DNA from: CALMEH01 sp964548225
Lineage (GTDB): Bacteria > Acidobacteriota > Blastocatellia > Pyrinomonadales > Pyrinomonadaceae
Length of the DNA stretch: 38,452 bases
Assembly: GCA_964548225.1 (NCBI GenBank)
Contig: CAZJQP010000045.1
Location: 1 to 38,452 of the forward strand
Reading direction: 5' to 3'
The notes below the pieces were generated by a model, which ran no database searches, was not told where the DNA came from, and was given only the letters and a program-made list of their open reading frames with translations. This document shows, in pieces, positions 7,016 to 14,931 of this stretch (its first letter is position 1; each line of letters opens with the position of its first letter). The position numbers were made by a program, and so were the translations under genes.

Positions 7016-8557
7016 ATGAACGAAACCGCTCGAAGACCGCTTGCGCTTGTGATTGTTGACGGTTGGGGCGCATCGCCGCGCCGCGAAGGAAATGCGATTG
7101 CGTTGGCAAACACGCCTTTTTACGACGAAATTTGCGCGAAATATCCGCAGACGAATCTCGTTGCGGCTGGGCTTCGCGTCGGTCTAACGCCGGATTCGCC
7201 CGGAAGTGCCGAAGTCGGACATCTCAACATCGGCGCGGGACGCATCGTGCAAACTGATATTTCAAGAATCTCTCACGCGGTCAGATCCGGCAGATTTTTT
7301 GAAAACAAAGTTTTAAAGGAAGCATTTACCAAAGCAAAAGCGAATAATTCGGCAATTCATTTGATTGGTTTGATGTCGGACGGCGAAGTTCATTCTTCGC
7401 CCGAAAATCTTTTTGCCTTGCTCAGAATGTCGAAAAACGAAGGCGTAAAAGATATTTTTGTTCACGCGATTTTGGACGGACGCGACGTTGCACCGCGCAC
7501 GGCAGATATTTATGTCGAAGCCCTTGAAATAAAACTCGCCGACATCGGAATCGGCAAAATCGCCACGCTTTGCGGACGTTATTACGCGATGGACAGAGAC
7601 CAAAATTGGGAACGCACCGCCCGCGCCTACACGATGCTCGTGCATTCCGAAGGCGAACGCGCACAAGACGCGGTAACGGCAATTCGCAGTTCTTTCCTTC
7701 GCGGAATTTCCGATGAATTTATCGCGCCGATAATTTTAGAAGAAAACGGCAAACCGATTGCTTCGGTCAAAGACGGCGACCTCGTGATTTTTTTCAATCA
7801 TCGTTCGGACAGAATGCGCCAGCTCGTCAAATCACTTTCGGTTACGGAAACCGCCGATTCATTCGGCAAACCGAAAATCGAAACGGTTTGTTTAACCGAA
7901 TACGACAGAACTTTTAGTCTTCCCGCCGCGTTCAAAGCGGACAGCGAGGAAAATGTTTTGGCGGAAGTTTTCGCCGAAAACGGCATTTTGAATTGCCGCA
8001 TTACCGAAACCGAAAAATATCCGCACGTTACATATTTTTTCAACGGCGGCATCGAACTCGAACATCCGTGCGAACAGCGCGTTCTCGTGCCTTCACCAAA
8101 AAGCAACACTTACGAAACCGCGCCCGAACTCGCTTGTTTTAAGGTTACGGACAAACTTCTTCGCAGTTTGGAAGCCGGTGAAAACGACGTTTTTATCGTT
8201 AATCTCGCCGCGTCGGATTTAGTTGCCTCGACCGGAAATTTGGAAAAAACCATCGAAGCCGTGCAGTTTGTTGACACTTGTCTGGGCGGAATTGTCAACA
8301 AAGTCCGTGAAATCGGCGGCATTGCTCTAATAACTTCATCGCACGGAAATGTCGAAGAAATGGCTGATTTGCTCACGGGCGAGCCGAAAAATTCGCCAAC
8401 TGCAAATCCCGTCCCGTTTCATCTGATTGACGAACAAGCCAACGGATTAAAACTCCGCGAAAACGGCGCACTCGAAGACATCGCGCCGACGATTTTAGGA
8501 ATTCTTGGCATTGAAAAACCCGTCGAGATGACCGGAAAAGATTTGCGGATTTTTTAA
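7016..8557 (+). CDS. GpmI-like protein lacking most catalytic metal ligands
   Basis: At 513 residues this aligns end to end with cofactor-independent phosphoglycerate mutase, the 3PG/2PG enzyme of glycolysis. Compared with the Geobacillus stearothermophilus enzyme (numbering recalled from its structure), retained residues are D12 (D15 here), D403 (D401) and H445 (H443), plus substrate-binding H123 (H126), R153 (R156), R185 (R188), R191 (R194), R261/R264 (R263/R266) and K336 (K334). Lost are the phospho-acceptor S62 (A65, with S64 next to it), H407 (S405), D444 (S442) and H462 (P461). Two-metal catalysis therefore looks impossible. The frame is intact. ATG 7016 has AAAGAG upstream; an ATG at 6968 overlaps the GNAT and adds 16 atypical residues. 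An inactive paralog, binding protein or altered enzyme are all possible. Confidence 0.88.
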   Translation: MNETARRPLALVIVDGWGASPRREGNAIALANTPFYDEICAKYPQTNLVAAGLRVGLTPDSPGSAEVGHLNIGAGRIVQTDISRISHAVRSGRFFENKVLKEAFTKAKANNSAIHLIGLMSDGEVHSSPENLFALLRMSKNEGVKDIFVHAILDGRDVAPRTADIYVEALEIKLADIGIGKIATLCGRYYAMDRDQNWERTARAYTMLVHSEGERAQDAVTAIRSSFLRGISDEFIAPIILEENGKPIASVKDGDLVIFFNHRSDRMRQLVKSLSVTETADSFGKPKIETVCLTEYDRTFSLPAAFKADSEENVLAEVFAENGILNCRITETEKYPHVTYFFNGGIELEHPCEQRVLVPSPKSNTYETAPELACFKVTDKLLRSLEAGENDVFIVNLAASDLVASTGNLEKTIEAVQFVDTCLGGIVNKVREIGGIALITSSHGNVEEMADLLTGEPKNSPTANPVPFHLIDEQANGLKLRENGALEDIAPTILGILGIEKPVEMTGKDLRIF

Positions 8558-8695
8558 AGTTTTGAGTCCCGCCTTTAGGCGGTGGAACGCCCGCGCAGTG
8601 TAGCGTTCCTACTTTACCCGTCAGAATTTCTTATCACAAACGAAGAAAACCGCTTCGCTGGCGGTTTTGCCGCCTAAAGGCGGGACTCAAAACTT
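8557..8695. repeat. MITE/REP-like element with perfect 26-bp terminal inverted repeats
   Basis: The ends (8557-8582 and 8670-8695) are exact 26-base reverse complements containing GTCCCGCCTTTAGGCGG. Inside are two more hairpins: GGAACGC/GCGTTCC (8584-8590 and 8603-8609) and AAAACCGC/GCGGTTTT (8646-8653 and 8661-8668). It is much richer in GC than its flanks. It begins at the last base of the gpmI-like stop codon and ends 16 bases before the dacB ATG. There is no coding capacity, so any movement would need a transposase elsewhere. Confidence 0.85.
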
Positions 8696-8711
8696 GTTCG
8701 CCAATTTCAAG

Positions 8712-10241
8712 ATGAAACTAAAATCAATAAAAAATCTGTGTTTATCTTTGTTCATCTGTGGACAAATTTTCTCCCTGTCCTGTTTTAATTCAAATCAATC
8801 AAATCAAAACACGAACGCCAACGAAACAACTTTTGAAGTTTCCACGCCGAGCATTAATCTGTCGAAACCGCTGGAAATTTCAAACAAGCCGGAAGACATC
8901 GCCCTTGCGAAAAAGATTGATGAAATTATCGAAAAGAGTGAATTTGCGAATGCGCGTTGGGGGATTTTCGCGGTTTCTTTGAAGGACGGCAGAGTTCTTG
9001 TCGGCAAAGACGGGCGGAAACTTTTTAATCCGGCTTCGGCGCAGAAGATTCTGACTTCAGTTGTTGCACTTGATAAATTGGGCGCGGAATTTCGTTGGAA
9101 AACGGGGGTTTTTGCAAACAAACAAATCGAAAGCGGCACACTCGACGGCGATTTGATTCTTTATGGGCAAGGTGCGCCGGATTTGTCGGACGAAGGCATC
9201 GAAAATTTGGCGAATCAATTAAAATCGAAAGGTTTGCAAAAAATTAAAGGCAATATTATCGGCGACGAGAGTTATTTCAAAGGCGACACGATTGGCGATG
9301 GTTGGGCTTGGGGCGAATTGCAATGGTATTACGGCGCGGAAGCATCTGCGCTTTCGGTGAATTTGAATTATGTTGATTTAGATTTGCAGGACGGAAAACC
9401 GAAGGCTTCAAATGCCGTGATGCAAACTTCGGGCGAAGTAAAACCGGCGCAAGACGTTGAAGCAATCGGCGTAAAACGCGAACTCGGCGCGAATAAAGTT
9501 TATGTTTGGGGCGAAGGAAAAACTTTAGACGTGCGCGTTGCCGTGCAAAATCCTGCGCTTTGGTCGGCGACGATTTTGAAAGAGGCTTTGCAGAAAAAAG
9601 GAATTTCAGTCGAAGGCGAAGCGAAGAGTGCGAATTGGACGGCGGAAAATAAATTTGCTCCCGAAAATGCGACGGAACTTGCCAAAGTCGAAAGCAAAAC
9701 GCTCGGCGAAATCGTGCGAAAAATGAATAAGGATTCGGTCAATCTTTATGCCGAATTGATTTTGCGGACGCTTGGAAAGAAATTTGGCGATACTGCGCCG
9801 GACGAAAACCCGAAAATGCAAAAAGTGCGCGGCGACGATTCGGCGGGCGCGTCTGTGGTCAAAAAATGGTTGACGGAAAACAATGTCGCCACCGATGAAA
9901 TAAAAATTCACGACGGTTCGGGTTTATCGAGATTGGATTTCGTAACGCCCGAAGCCTTGGGGCGTGCGCTCGTTTTTGCGTCGCAATCGAAATTTGCCGA
10001 AGTTTTTAGAAATTCTCTGCCGATTGCCGGAACTGACGGAACTTTGCGCGGACGTTTGGGCAATGTTTCGGGCAAAATCGCCGCGAAAACCGGCTCGATA
10101 ATGTATGTCAACGCGCTATCGGGTTACGCCAACAATGAACGCGAAACGCTCGCTTTTGTCATTCTTTGCAACAACGAAACGCGCAAAGCCGACAGTTCAA
10201 GCGTGATTGATGCGATTGCTTCGAGTTTGGCAGGAAATTGA
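8712..10241 (+). CDS. dacB: D-alanyl-D-alanine carboxypeptidase/endopeptidase, PBP4 family (lipoprotein)
   Basis: A 509-residue peptidase family S13 enzyme that trims or cuts peptide cross-links in the periplasmic peptidoglycan. The three penicillin-binding motifs are present: SAQK at 109-112 (Ser109 nucleophile), SVN at 342-344 and KTG at 459-461. DGSGLSR (401-407) is also typical. Residues 1-24 form a lipoprotein signal with lipobox LSLSC, so Cys24 is probably lipidated, followed by an Asn-rich linker. I chose the ATG at 8712; a TTG at 8667 would add residues encoded by the inverted repeat. The signal peptide itself is written by a dispersed ATCTGTG-type repeat (8730-8766). Confidence 0.93.
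   Translation: MKLKSIKNLCLSLFICGQIFSLSCFNSNQSNQNTNANETTFEVSTPSINLSKPLEISNKPEDIALAKKIDEIIEKSEFANARWGIFAVSLKDGRVLVGKDGRKLFNPASAQKILTSVVALDKLGAEFRWKTGVFANKQIESGTLDGDLILYGQGAPDLSDEGIENLANQLKSKGLQKIKGNIIGDESYFKGDTIGDGWAWGELQWYYGAEASALSVNLNYVDLDLQDGKPKASNAVMQTSGEVKPAQDVEAIGVKRELGANKVYVWGEGKTLDVRVAVQNPALWSATILKEALQKKGISVEGEAKSANWTAENKFAPENATELAKVESKTLGEIVRKMNKDSVNLYAELILRTLGKKFGDTAPDENPKMQKVRGDDSAGASVVKKWLTENNVATDEIKIHDGSGLSRLDFVTPEALGRALVFASQSKFAEVFRNSLPIAGTDGTLRGRLGNVSGKIAAKTGSIMYVNALSGYANNERETLAFVILCNNETRKADSSSVIDAIASSLAGN
8730..8766 (+). repeat. ATCTGTG-type phrase repeat encoding the dacB signal peptide
   Basis: Three tandem-like words (ATCTGTGTTT, ATCTTTGTTC, ATCTGTGGAC) with a period of about 11 encode residues 7-18 of the DacB signal peptide. 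A related run (ATCTGTTTTT, ATCTGTGCCT, ATCTGTGAAT) lies in noncoding DNA at about 16868-16903. Confidence 0.7.
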
Positions 10242-10302
10242 GATGTAAAAATACGATAATGCAAGTGAAATTCGTCAAAAAAGTGTGAAAAACGCCGTTT
10301 GA

Positions 10303-10470
10303 GCGTGAAATATGTGGACGTGAGCGTGAAATATGACGATTTCAATGTGAAATATTAGGATTTCAGTGTGAAATATGTGGACGCGAGTGTGAAATATGAC
10401 GATTTCAGTGTGAAATATGTGGACGTGAGTATGAAATATGACGATTTCAGTATGAAATACGACGATTTCA
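10303..10470. repeat. 21-bp tandem repeat array, eight copies
   Basis: Eight contiguous 21-base units of two alternating types: A (GTGAAATATGTGGACGTGAG-like) and B (GTGAAATATGACGATTTCAG-like), in the order A B B A B A B B. Degenerate units extend upstream to about 10264. Every B unit contains a TGAAAT/ATTTCA palindrome. In the plus frame the units read VKYVDVS/VKYDDFS but unit 3 has a TAG, so it is not an intact gene. There are no spacers, so it is not CRISPR. Confidence 0.93.
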
Positions 10471-10511
10471 CATTAACTTAACCTTTCGTCATTAAAAATC
10501 AGACTATAAAT

Positions 10512-10709
10512 TCATCGAAACAGAAAGCCCATAAAGAAAAACAGCCAGAAGAACAACAAAAATAACAGCGGAACAACCGTCATCAGCAAAAGACAGCCGA
10601 CATTTGCCCAAGATTCCTGATTCCAAGTGTAAGGCGGCGGACATTTTGGGCAAAATTCTTTGTTTGCCAAAAACGGACGCTTGCATCTTTCGCAAATCTT
10701 CAACTGCAT
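10512..10709 (-). CDS. Small zinc-ribbon membrane protein, unknown function
   Basis: A 65-residue protein with an N-terminal zinc ribbon (C6/C9 in CERC, C20/C23 in CPKC) and one hydrophobic segment at about 39-64 rich in Leu and Phe. The likely topology is a cytoplasmic ribbon on a single membrane anchor. It lies downstream of the MgtC-like gene on the same strand, about 150 bases away, so cotranscription is possible. The cysteine pattern supports this frame over the overlapping open frame ending at 10504. Confidence 0.65.
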   Translation of the reverse strand: MQLKICERCKRPFLANKEFCPKCPPPYTWNQESWANVGCLLLMTVVPLLFLLFFWLFFFMGFLFR

Positions 10710-10861
10710 ACTATCAGCATAAAATTTAACTCTGAAAAAGTGAAAAAGCGGAAAAGTAAAATTAAAACGCTGACGTGGAAAGCTCTACTTATATATCTGC
10801 GACTTACCGAGGCAGATGATTACGACCAACTTAATCAATTTTTTTATAAGTTTGACAGCTT

Positions 10862-12196
10862 TTACACAAACAGAAAACCTGCAAAGCTCAGGATTATTAT
10901 TATTACAACAGAAATCAGGAATTTTATCGCAAATTCCCGACTGCCTTGCAAATAACAATAAAAAGATTTCGCCAAAAGATTCGTCGCGTTGACAAGAATG
11001 AAGGTAAAAAGAGCAAAACCGAAAGTAATCGAGTTTCCAGCCATTCCGGCAAGATTTATCAAAATCGCATCAATACCCGCAAAAGATGCAATAATCGAAC
11101 TTAAAACAAATCCGGCTTTTCCGAACAATATCAGACACAAACTTGTCAATATTTTTACACCTAAAATCAAAAGGGCAAATTGTAATGCCGGAATGATTGA
11201 AAATATTTTTTTATCCGATTTATCGGTTTCTTCTTTTTCCTGTTCGGTGTTTTCAGAAACTTCTTTCTGCCTTAAGAAATAAAAACTGAGAATTCCAGAG
11301 ACCAAAATCATAATGATTAGCGTTGGAAGAATAGCAATCAACCAACTGCGGTTAAATGGTGCAACCAACAAAAATATTTGCAAGAAACTCGCTTGATTGG
11401 CAAGTATTGCCGCGCCGACCAGATAATTACCGTCCGTCGTTGTTTTGCTTTTTTGTGCCAGAGATTGCGTCGTTAGGGTAGAAGAAACAAAGCCGCCGAT
11501 GAAACTCGTAACGGTAAATCCGCGCTTCTTTCCGACAAATCTGCTTAGGATATAACCTAAAACATCAATGCCGGTGATAAGAACGACAATGAACCAGAGT
11601 TTTCGTGGGTTTAAGAGTTCAAGTGCGTCAAAGCGGGCAACATCAATGCTCATTTCCTCCAGTATTGATCTGACAATCGGAACATCTGCCAGAGTGTAAG
11701 TCGTATCATTCAAAAAAGGTAAGATAACCAAGCCGATAATGGCAAAACTGATAAAGGATTCAATTTCACTCCGGCTCACTCTCGACAGAAGATATTGCGA
11801 ACGGCTTTTGATTGAGAGAATTACTATAATAACAACGGCAATCGCAACAATTAACTGCAACGGTAAGACATTTGTTCCGGCACAAACACCGATTAAGAAT
11901 GTCAAGACAAATGAAATTTCTGTTGTCAACCCGAAATTATTAGATTTTAAAGCTGATAAAAAATAATGTGAGCAAACCAAAATAATAAAGCCTGCCGACA
12001 AAAGAACAAACACTAACGGGAGATCGTTGACATAAAAAATTGCCGCTAAACATCCCAATAATCCAACCAAAGAGAATGTCCGAATCCCCGAATCTGCGGC
12101 TTCATCGGAATCTGAAATACGAACGCTCTGACGTTCCAAACCGATAGCCGCGCCTAAAAGAAGAGATATTAATAATTTTACACCAACGGTTTCCAT
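10862..12196 (-). CDS. MgtC/SapB-DUF4010 family membrane protein
   Basis: A 444-residue polytopic protein. The N-terminal ~130 residues carry the MgtC/SapB signature: LISLLLGAAIGLERQ, then GIRTFSLVGLLGCLAA. The rest, with further membrane segments and the GFVSSTLTTQSLAQKSK motif, matches the DUF4010 half found fused to MgtC domains. About 11-12 hydrophobic segments are visible. MgtC proteins are linked to magnesium and phosphate homeostasis and to F-type ATPase control in pathogens; the fused form is uncharacterised. The ATG at 12196 is 11 bases after GGAG; a TTG two codons upstream has better spacing (5 bases). It lies downstream of ppk2 on the same strand, which suggests a shared link to phosphate/polyphosphate balance. 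Confidence 0.85.
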   Translation of the reverse strand: METVGVKLLISLLLGAAIGLERQSVRISDSDEAADSGIRTFSLVGLLGCLAAIFYVNDLPLVFVLLSAGFIILVCSHYFLSALKSNNFGLTTEISFVLTFLIGVCAGTNVLPLQLIVAIAVVIIVILSIKSRSQYLLSRVSRSEIESFISFAIIGLVILPFLNDTTYTLADVPIVRSILEEMSIDVARFDALELLNPRKLWFIVVLITGIDVLGYILSRFVGKKRGFTVTSFIGGFVSSTLTTQSLAQKSKTTTDGNYLVGAAILANQASFLQIFLLVAPFNRSWLIAILPTLIIMILVSGILSFYFLRQKEVSENTEQEKEETDKSDKKIFSIIPALQFALLILGVKILTSLCLILFGKAGFVLSSIIASFAGIDAILINLAGMAGNSITFGFALFTFILVNATNLLAKSFYCYLQGSREFAIKFLISVVIIIILSFAGFLFV

Positions 12197-12233
12197 TAAC
12201 AATAATTCTCCGAATCTTTAAATCCGCCTTTAT

Positions 12234-12324
12234 CTTTTCGGAGAATCTGCAATATCAAAACCGGATTTTCCGAAAAGGTAAAATTAAATTATATTCAATT
12301 AAGAGTGCAATCGGAATTACACTC
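12234..12324. other. Two hairpins between ppk2 and the MgtC-like gene
   Basis: CTTTTCGGA (12234-12242) pairs with TCCGAAAAG (12269-12277), and GAGTGCAAT (12303-12311) pairs with ATTACACTC (12316-12324) with one mismatch and a four-base loop. They may terminate ppk2 or form a leader structure for the downstream gene. Neither has a convincing T tract in the minus direction. Confidence 0.4.
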
Positions 12325-12347
12325 GTTTTTCGCTTAGAAATCGTCAG

Positions 12348-13712
12348 CTATTCGATTGAAATAAAATCTCGATTATACCTCGAAACAACATTCGGATCGG
12401 GATGCATTCGAACCTTTGAAGTGCCTTTTCCCTCATATTCCAATGAGGAAATAACATACCGAATACTTTCAAGTCGCGCTTTCAGTTTGTTGTTCGCCTG
12501 CACAATCATCCACGGATTGGAAGTCGTGTGAGATTTGCTGAACATCATTTCTTTGTAATGTGTATATTCATCCCACAGACTTTGTGCCTTAGCATCAAGC
12601 GGACTCAACTTCCATTGTTTAAGCGGATTTTCTTGGCGTGCTTTGAAACGTTTGACTTGTTCTTTCCGCGAAATCGAAAAGTAGAATTTAATCAAATGAA
12701 CGCCTTCTTCAAATAACATATGTTCAAATTCGGGAACTTGTAGCATAAACCGTTTGTATTGTAATTTAGTGCAAAACCCGTTGACCGGTTCGACGACCGC
12801 ACGGTTATACCAACTGCGGTCAAAGAAAACCATCTCACCGGAATTTGGTAATTGTTTGATGTAGCGTTGAAAATACCATTGTCCGACTTCTTCCTTTGTC
12901 GGAATCGGCAGTGCGACAACACGCATCGCACGCGGATTAAGATGCTCGACAAATCGGCGAATTGTTCCGCCTTTTCCGGCGGCATCGCGTCCTTCAAAAA
13001 TTATCACCACTCGTTCAGAATTATTTTGGACGTGCCGTTGTAGTTTGAGCAATTCGATTTGTAACAATTTTAATTCCTCTTCATAATCAAGGACTGTATT
13101 GATTCTTTCAATATTTATTTTCTTTCTACGAAGCAAAGCCGTTAATCCGGCACGAGTGTTGACACGAAGAAGTTCGTCTTCGGTAATCGAATGCGGATCG
13201 GTAATGATGGTCGAATACGTCCGTTGCCCCAGCATCAGTTCCCTATCCAGCCTCGAACTGAGAGCCGACTCAGAAATGTCCTCCTCGATTTCTTTTTTAT
13301 ATTCCGGTTTCGGTTTTCTCCTGTTTTTTGCGACCAATGATTTTTTATCAATGGTTTTCTCTTCTTCCGGCGATATTTCAGGCGTAGCTTGTTTCACAGT
13401 CGGCGTTACCGAAGATTTATTTGCCGCCTCTGCTTTTTTCGATTCTGCCGCAACTTCTTTCACAATCGGCGTTACCGAAGTTGTTTTATCTGCCTCTGTG
13501 CTTTGTATTGCCGGTGCAACTTCTTTTACAACCGCAGTTTTTGAAGTTGTTTTACCAGCCTCCGGTTTTCGTGTTGATGGCAGAACTTTTTTCATACTCG
13601 GTCTTACCGAAGCTGTCTTTACCGCCGATTTCGTCAACGGTTTCTCTGCTTTCATATTTTCATTTACCGATTTTTCTTCAGCGATGGCTGAATCGTTTTT
13701 TTTTCTGCTCAT
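12348..13712 (-). CDS. Polyphosphate kinase 2 family protein with long repeat-rich N-terminus
   Basis: PPK2 enzymes transfer phosphate between polyphosphate and nucleotides. The catalytic domain covers about 180-450 of 454 residues, with Walker A GRDAAGKGG at 241-249, the Walker B/lid region FFDRSWYNRAVVE near 296-308, and the QENPLKQWKLSPLD segment. Polarity (GDP, ADP or AMP use) cannot be assigned. The first ~150 residues are not part of the family core: they are Lys/Ala/Thr/Glu-rich with about three degenerate repeats of ~22 residues built around KTTSVTPIVKEVA, probably disordered. The start is ATG 13712, with AGGAG eight bases upstream; the ATG at 13730 would put that AGGAG inside the coding region. 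Confidence 0.9.
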   Translation of the reverse strand: MSRKKNDSAIAEEKSVNENMKAEKPLTKSAVKTASVRPSMKKVLPSTRKPEAGKTTSKTAVVKEVAPAIQSTEADKTTSVTPIVKEVAAESKKAEAANKSSVTPTVKQATPEISPEEEKTIDKKSLVAKNRRKPKPEYKKEIEEDISESALSSRLDRELMLGQRTYSTIITDPHSITEDELLRVNTRAGLTALLRRKKINIERINTVLDYEEELKLLQIELLKLQRHVQNNSERVVIIFEGRDAAGKGGTIRRFVEHLNPRAMRVVALPIPTKEEVGQWYFQRYIKQLPNSGEMVFFDRSWYNRAVVEPVNGFCTKLQYKRFMLQVPEFEHMLFEEGVHLIKFYFSISRKEQVKRFKARQENPLKQWKLSPLDAKAQSLWDEYTHYKEMMFSKSHTTSNPWMIVQANNKLKARLESIRYVISSLEYEGKGTSKVRMHPDPNVVSRYNRDFISIE

Positions 13713-13857
13713 ACTTTTTATTCTCCTCATTTAAGCCGCAAGGCATCAACCAGAGGCGAAACTCAATATATTCCTCCGGCTTGCCTTTAAATTCTTTCCG
13801 AGCAATCCCAAAACACCGAATATCGCCCAGTGTGCCGTCCCAACTGCGATTTCTCAT
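13678..13857 (-). CDS. Possible small protein or gene remnant upstream of ppk2
   Basis: A 59-codon frame whose central part (RNRSWDGTLGDIRCFG followed by an ARKEFKGKPEEYIEF stretch) reads like real protein. The frame stays open for about 28 codons upstream of the ATG, to a TGA, without another good start. Its 3' end overlaps the ppk2 start by 35 bases in another frame. No Shine-Dalgarno precedes the ATG. It could be a short gene translated just ahead of ppk2 or the tail of a decayed gene. I do not recognise it. Confidence 0.35.
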   Translation of the reverse strand: MRNRSWDGTLGDIRCFGIARKEFKGKPEEYIEFRLWLMPCGLNEENKKYEQKKKRFSHR

Positions 13858-14272
13858 AAATAAAGTCCGTTCAACCGTTTCGAGTGTCGCCTGCCTGAAA
13901 AGTAAGATGTTATTCGTTCCGTTTCAGGCTGAATTCACAGCCTTTAAATTTTTCAACTGCAAGAATTATGCCAACTGCTATTTGCCAGCTTATGTTACGT
14001 TTATGTTACGTTTATATTTTACACTTGAGACATCTTTCACAATTAACTGCGAAAATTTCCACACCTTTCTTCGAGAAAAATAGTAATTCCCCAATTTATA
14101 CCCAAATGAATGAAAGGTGTTGTATTCGCATAGGAATTCATAAAGCGAAAGGGTTTTAGAGCAGAAAATAAAAAAGTTTGATTTTCCAAATATCTCTGAA
14201 AAACTTAATTTTTGCCGTTATGCCGCTTGATGAAAGTAAAAATGAACAATCTATGATTTCGCTTTTTCTGCT
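13858..14272. other. Noncoding stretch between ppk2 and tdk
   Basis: Apart from the possible reading frame at 13678-13857, I see no gene here. It contains a direct repeat of TTATGTTACGT (about 13991-14014) and AT-rich DNA that should hold the divergent promoters of ppk2 and tdk. Open frames in this stretch lack protein-like composition. Confidence 0.5.
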
Positions 14273-14301
14273 TTTTCAGTTTTCCATTTTTTCACTATAA
14301 T
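14273..14301 (+). promoter_or_regulatory. Possible sigma-70-type promoter of tdk, near-leaderless
   Basis: TTTTCA (14273-14278), a 17-base spacer and a perfect TATAAT (14296-14301). Nine bases separate the -10 from the ATG at 14311, and no Shine-Dalgarno is present. Confidence 0.5.
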
Positions 14302-14310
14302 AAAACCTCT

Positions 14311-14931
14311 ATGATTGATGAATTTGCGTTTGATAATACGGAAGAACGTCGAAAAACTCGTCAGGCAAATGGCGAAGGTTGGATAGAAGTGATTGTCGGT
14401 TCAATGTTTTCGGGAAAATCGGAAGAATTGATTCGCCGTTTGAAACGCGCACAGATTGCACGGCAGAAAGTGCAAGTTTTCAAACCCGTGATTGACGACC
14501 GCTATTCGATTGAACAAATCGCGTCGCATTCGGGAATGACGCACATTTCAAAACCCGTAATGACGGCGGCGGAAATGCTCGCGCAGATGGAAGATGATAC
14601 GCGAGTCGTCGGCATTGACGAAGGGCAATTTTTCGATATGGAAATTGTTGAAGCCGTCAATAATCTCGCTAATTCGGGCAAGCGTGTGATTATTGCAGGC
14701 TTGGATCAAGATTATTTGGGCAGACCGTTTGAACCGATGCCGCAATTACTTTCAATCGCCGAATTTATTACGAAAACTCACGCGATTTGCGTCAAATGCG
14801 GCTCGACGGCAAACTATTCGCAACGAACTTCGGAATCAGACGAGCGCGTCGAAGTCGGCGCAAGCGACAAATACGAAGCCCGTTGCCGCAAATGTTTTGT
14901 CCCGCACTCAGATGCCGCAACCGCGGTTTGA
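14311..14931 (+). CDS. tdk: Thymidine kinase, type II
   Basis: This enzyme phosphorylates thymidine to dTMP in the pyrimidine salvage pathway. At 206 residues it has normal length with a ~22-residue N-terminal extension. The P-loop GSMFSGKSEE is at 30-39, the catalytic Glu104 lies in the Walker B-like GIDEGQFFD, and the GLDQDYLGRPF lasso region is at 130-140. Four structural zinc cysteines are present (C160, C163, C192, C195). The ATG at 14311 sits nine bases after a perfect TATAAT and has no Shine-Dalgarno. The gene converges on a GNAT gene and shares a dyad terminator with it. Confidence 0.95.
   Translation: MIDEFAFDNTEERRKTRQANGEGWIEVIVGSMFSGKSEELIRRLKRAQIARQKVQVFKPVIDDRYSIEQIASHSGMTHISKPVMTAAEMLAQMEDDTRVVGIDEGQFFDMEIVEAVNNLANSGKRVIIAGLDQDYLGRPFEPMPQLLSIAEFITKTHAICVKCGSTANYSQRTSESDERVEVGASDKYEARCRKCFVPHSDAATAV

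Noticed and set aside
8667..8711. TTG start extending DacB by 15 residues
   Set aside because: The extension is encoded by the inverted repeat, and the ATG at 8712 starts a normal lipoprotein signal.
10303..10470. CRISPR array
   Set aside because: Repeat units are contiguous with no unique spacers, and no cas genes are nearby.
10740..10955. 71-codon plus-strand frame overlapping the end of the MgtC-like gene
   Set aside because: Overlaps a well-supported gene, begins in AT-rich phrase-repeat DNA and shows no domain.
13099..14083. Two long plus-strand frames (13099-13734 and 13421-14083) over ppk2
   Set aside because: Ser/Phe/Leu/Val-rich reverse translations of the Lys/Glu/Ala-rich PPK2 tail; no start signals or homology-like features.
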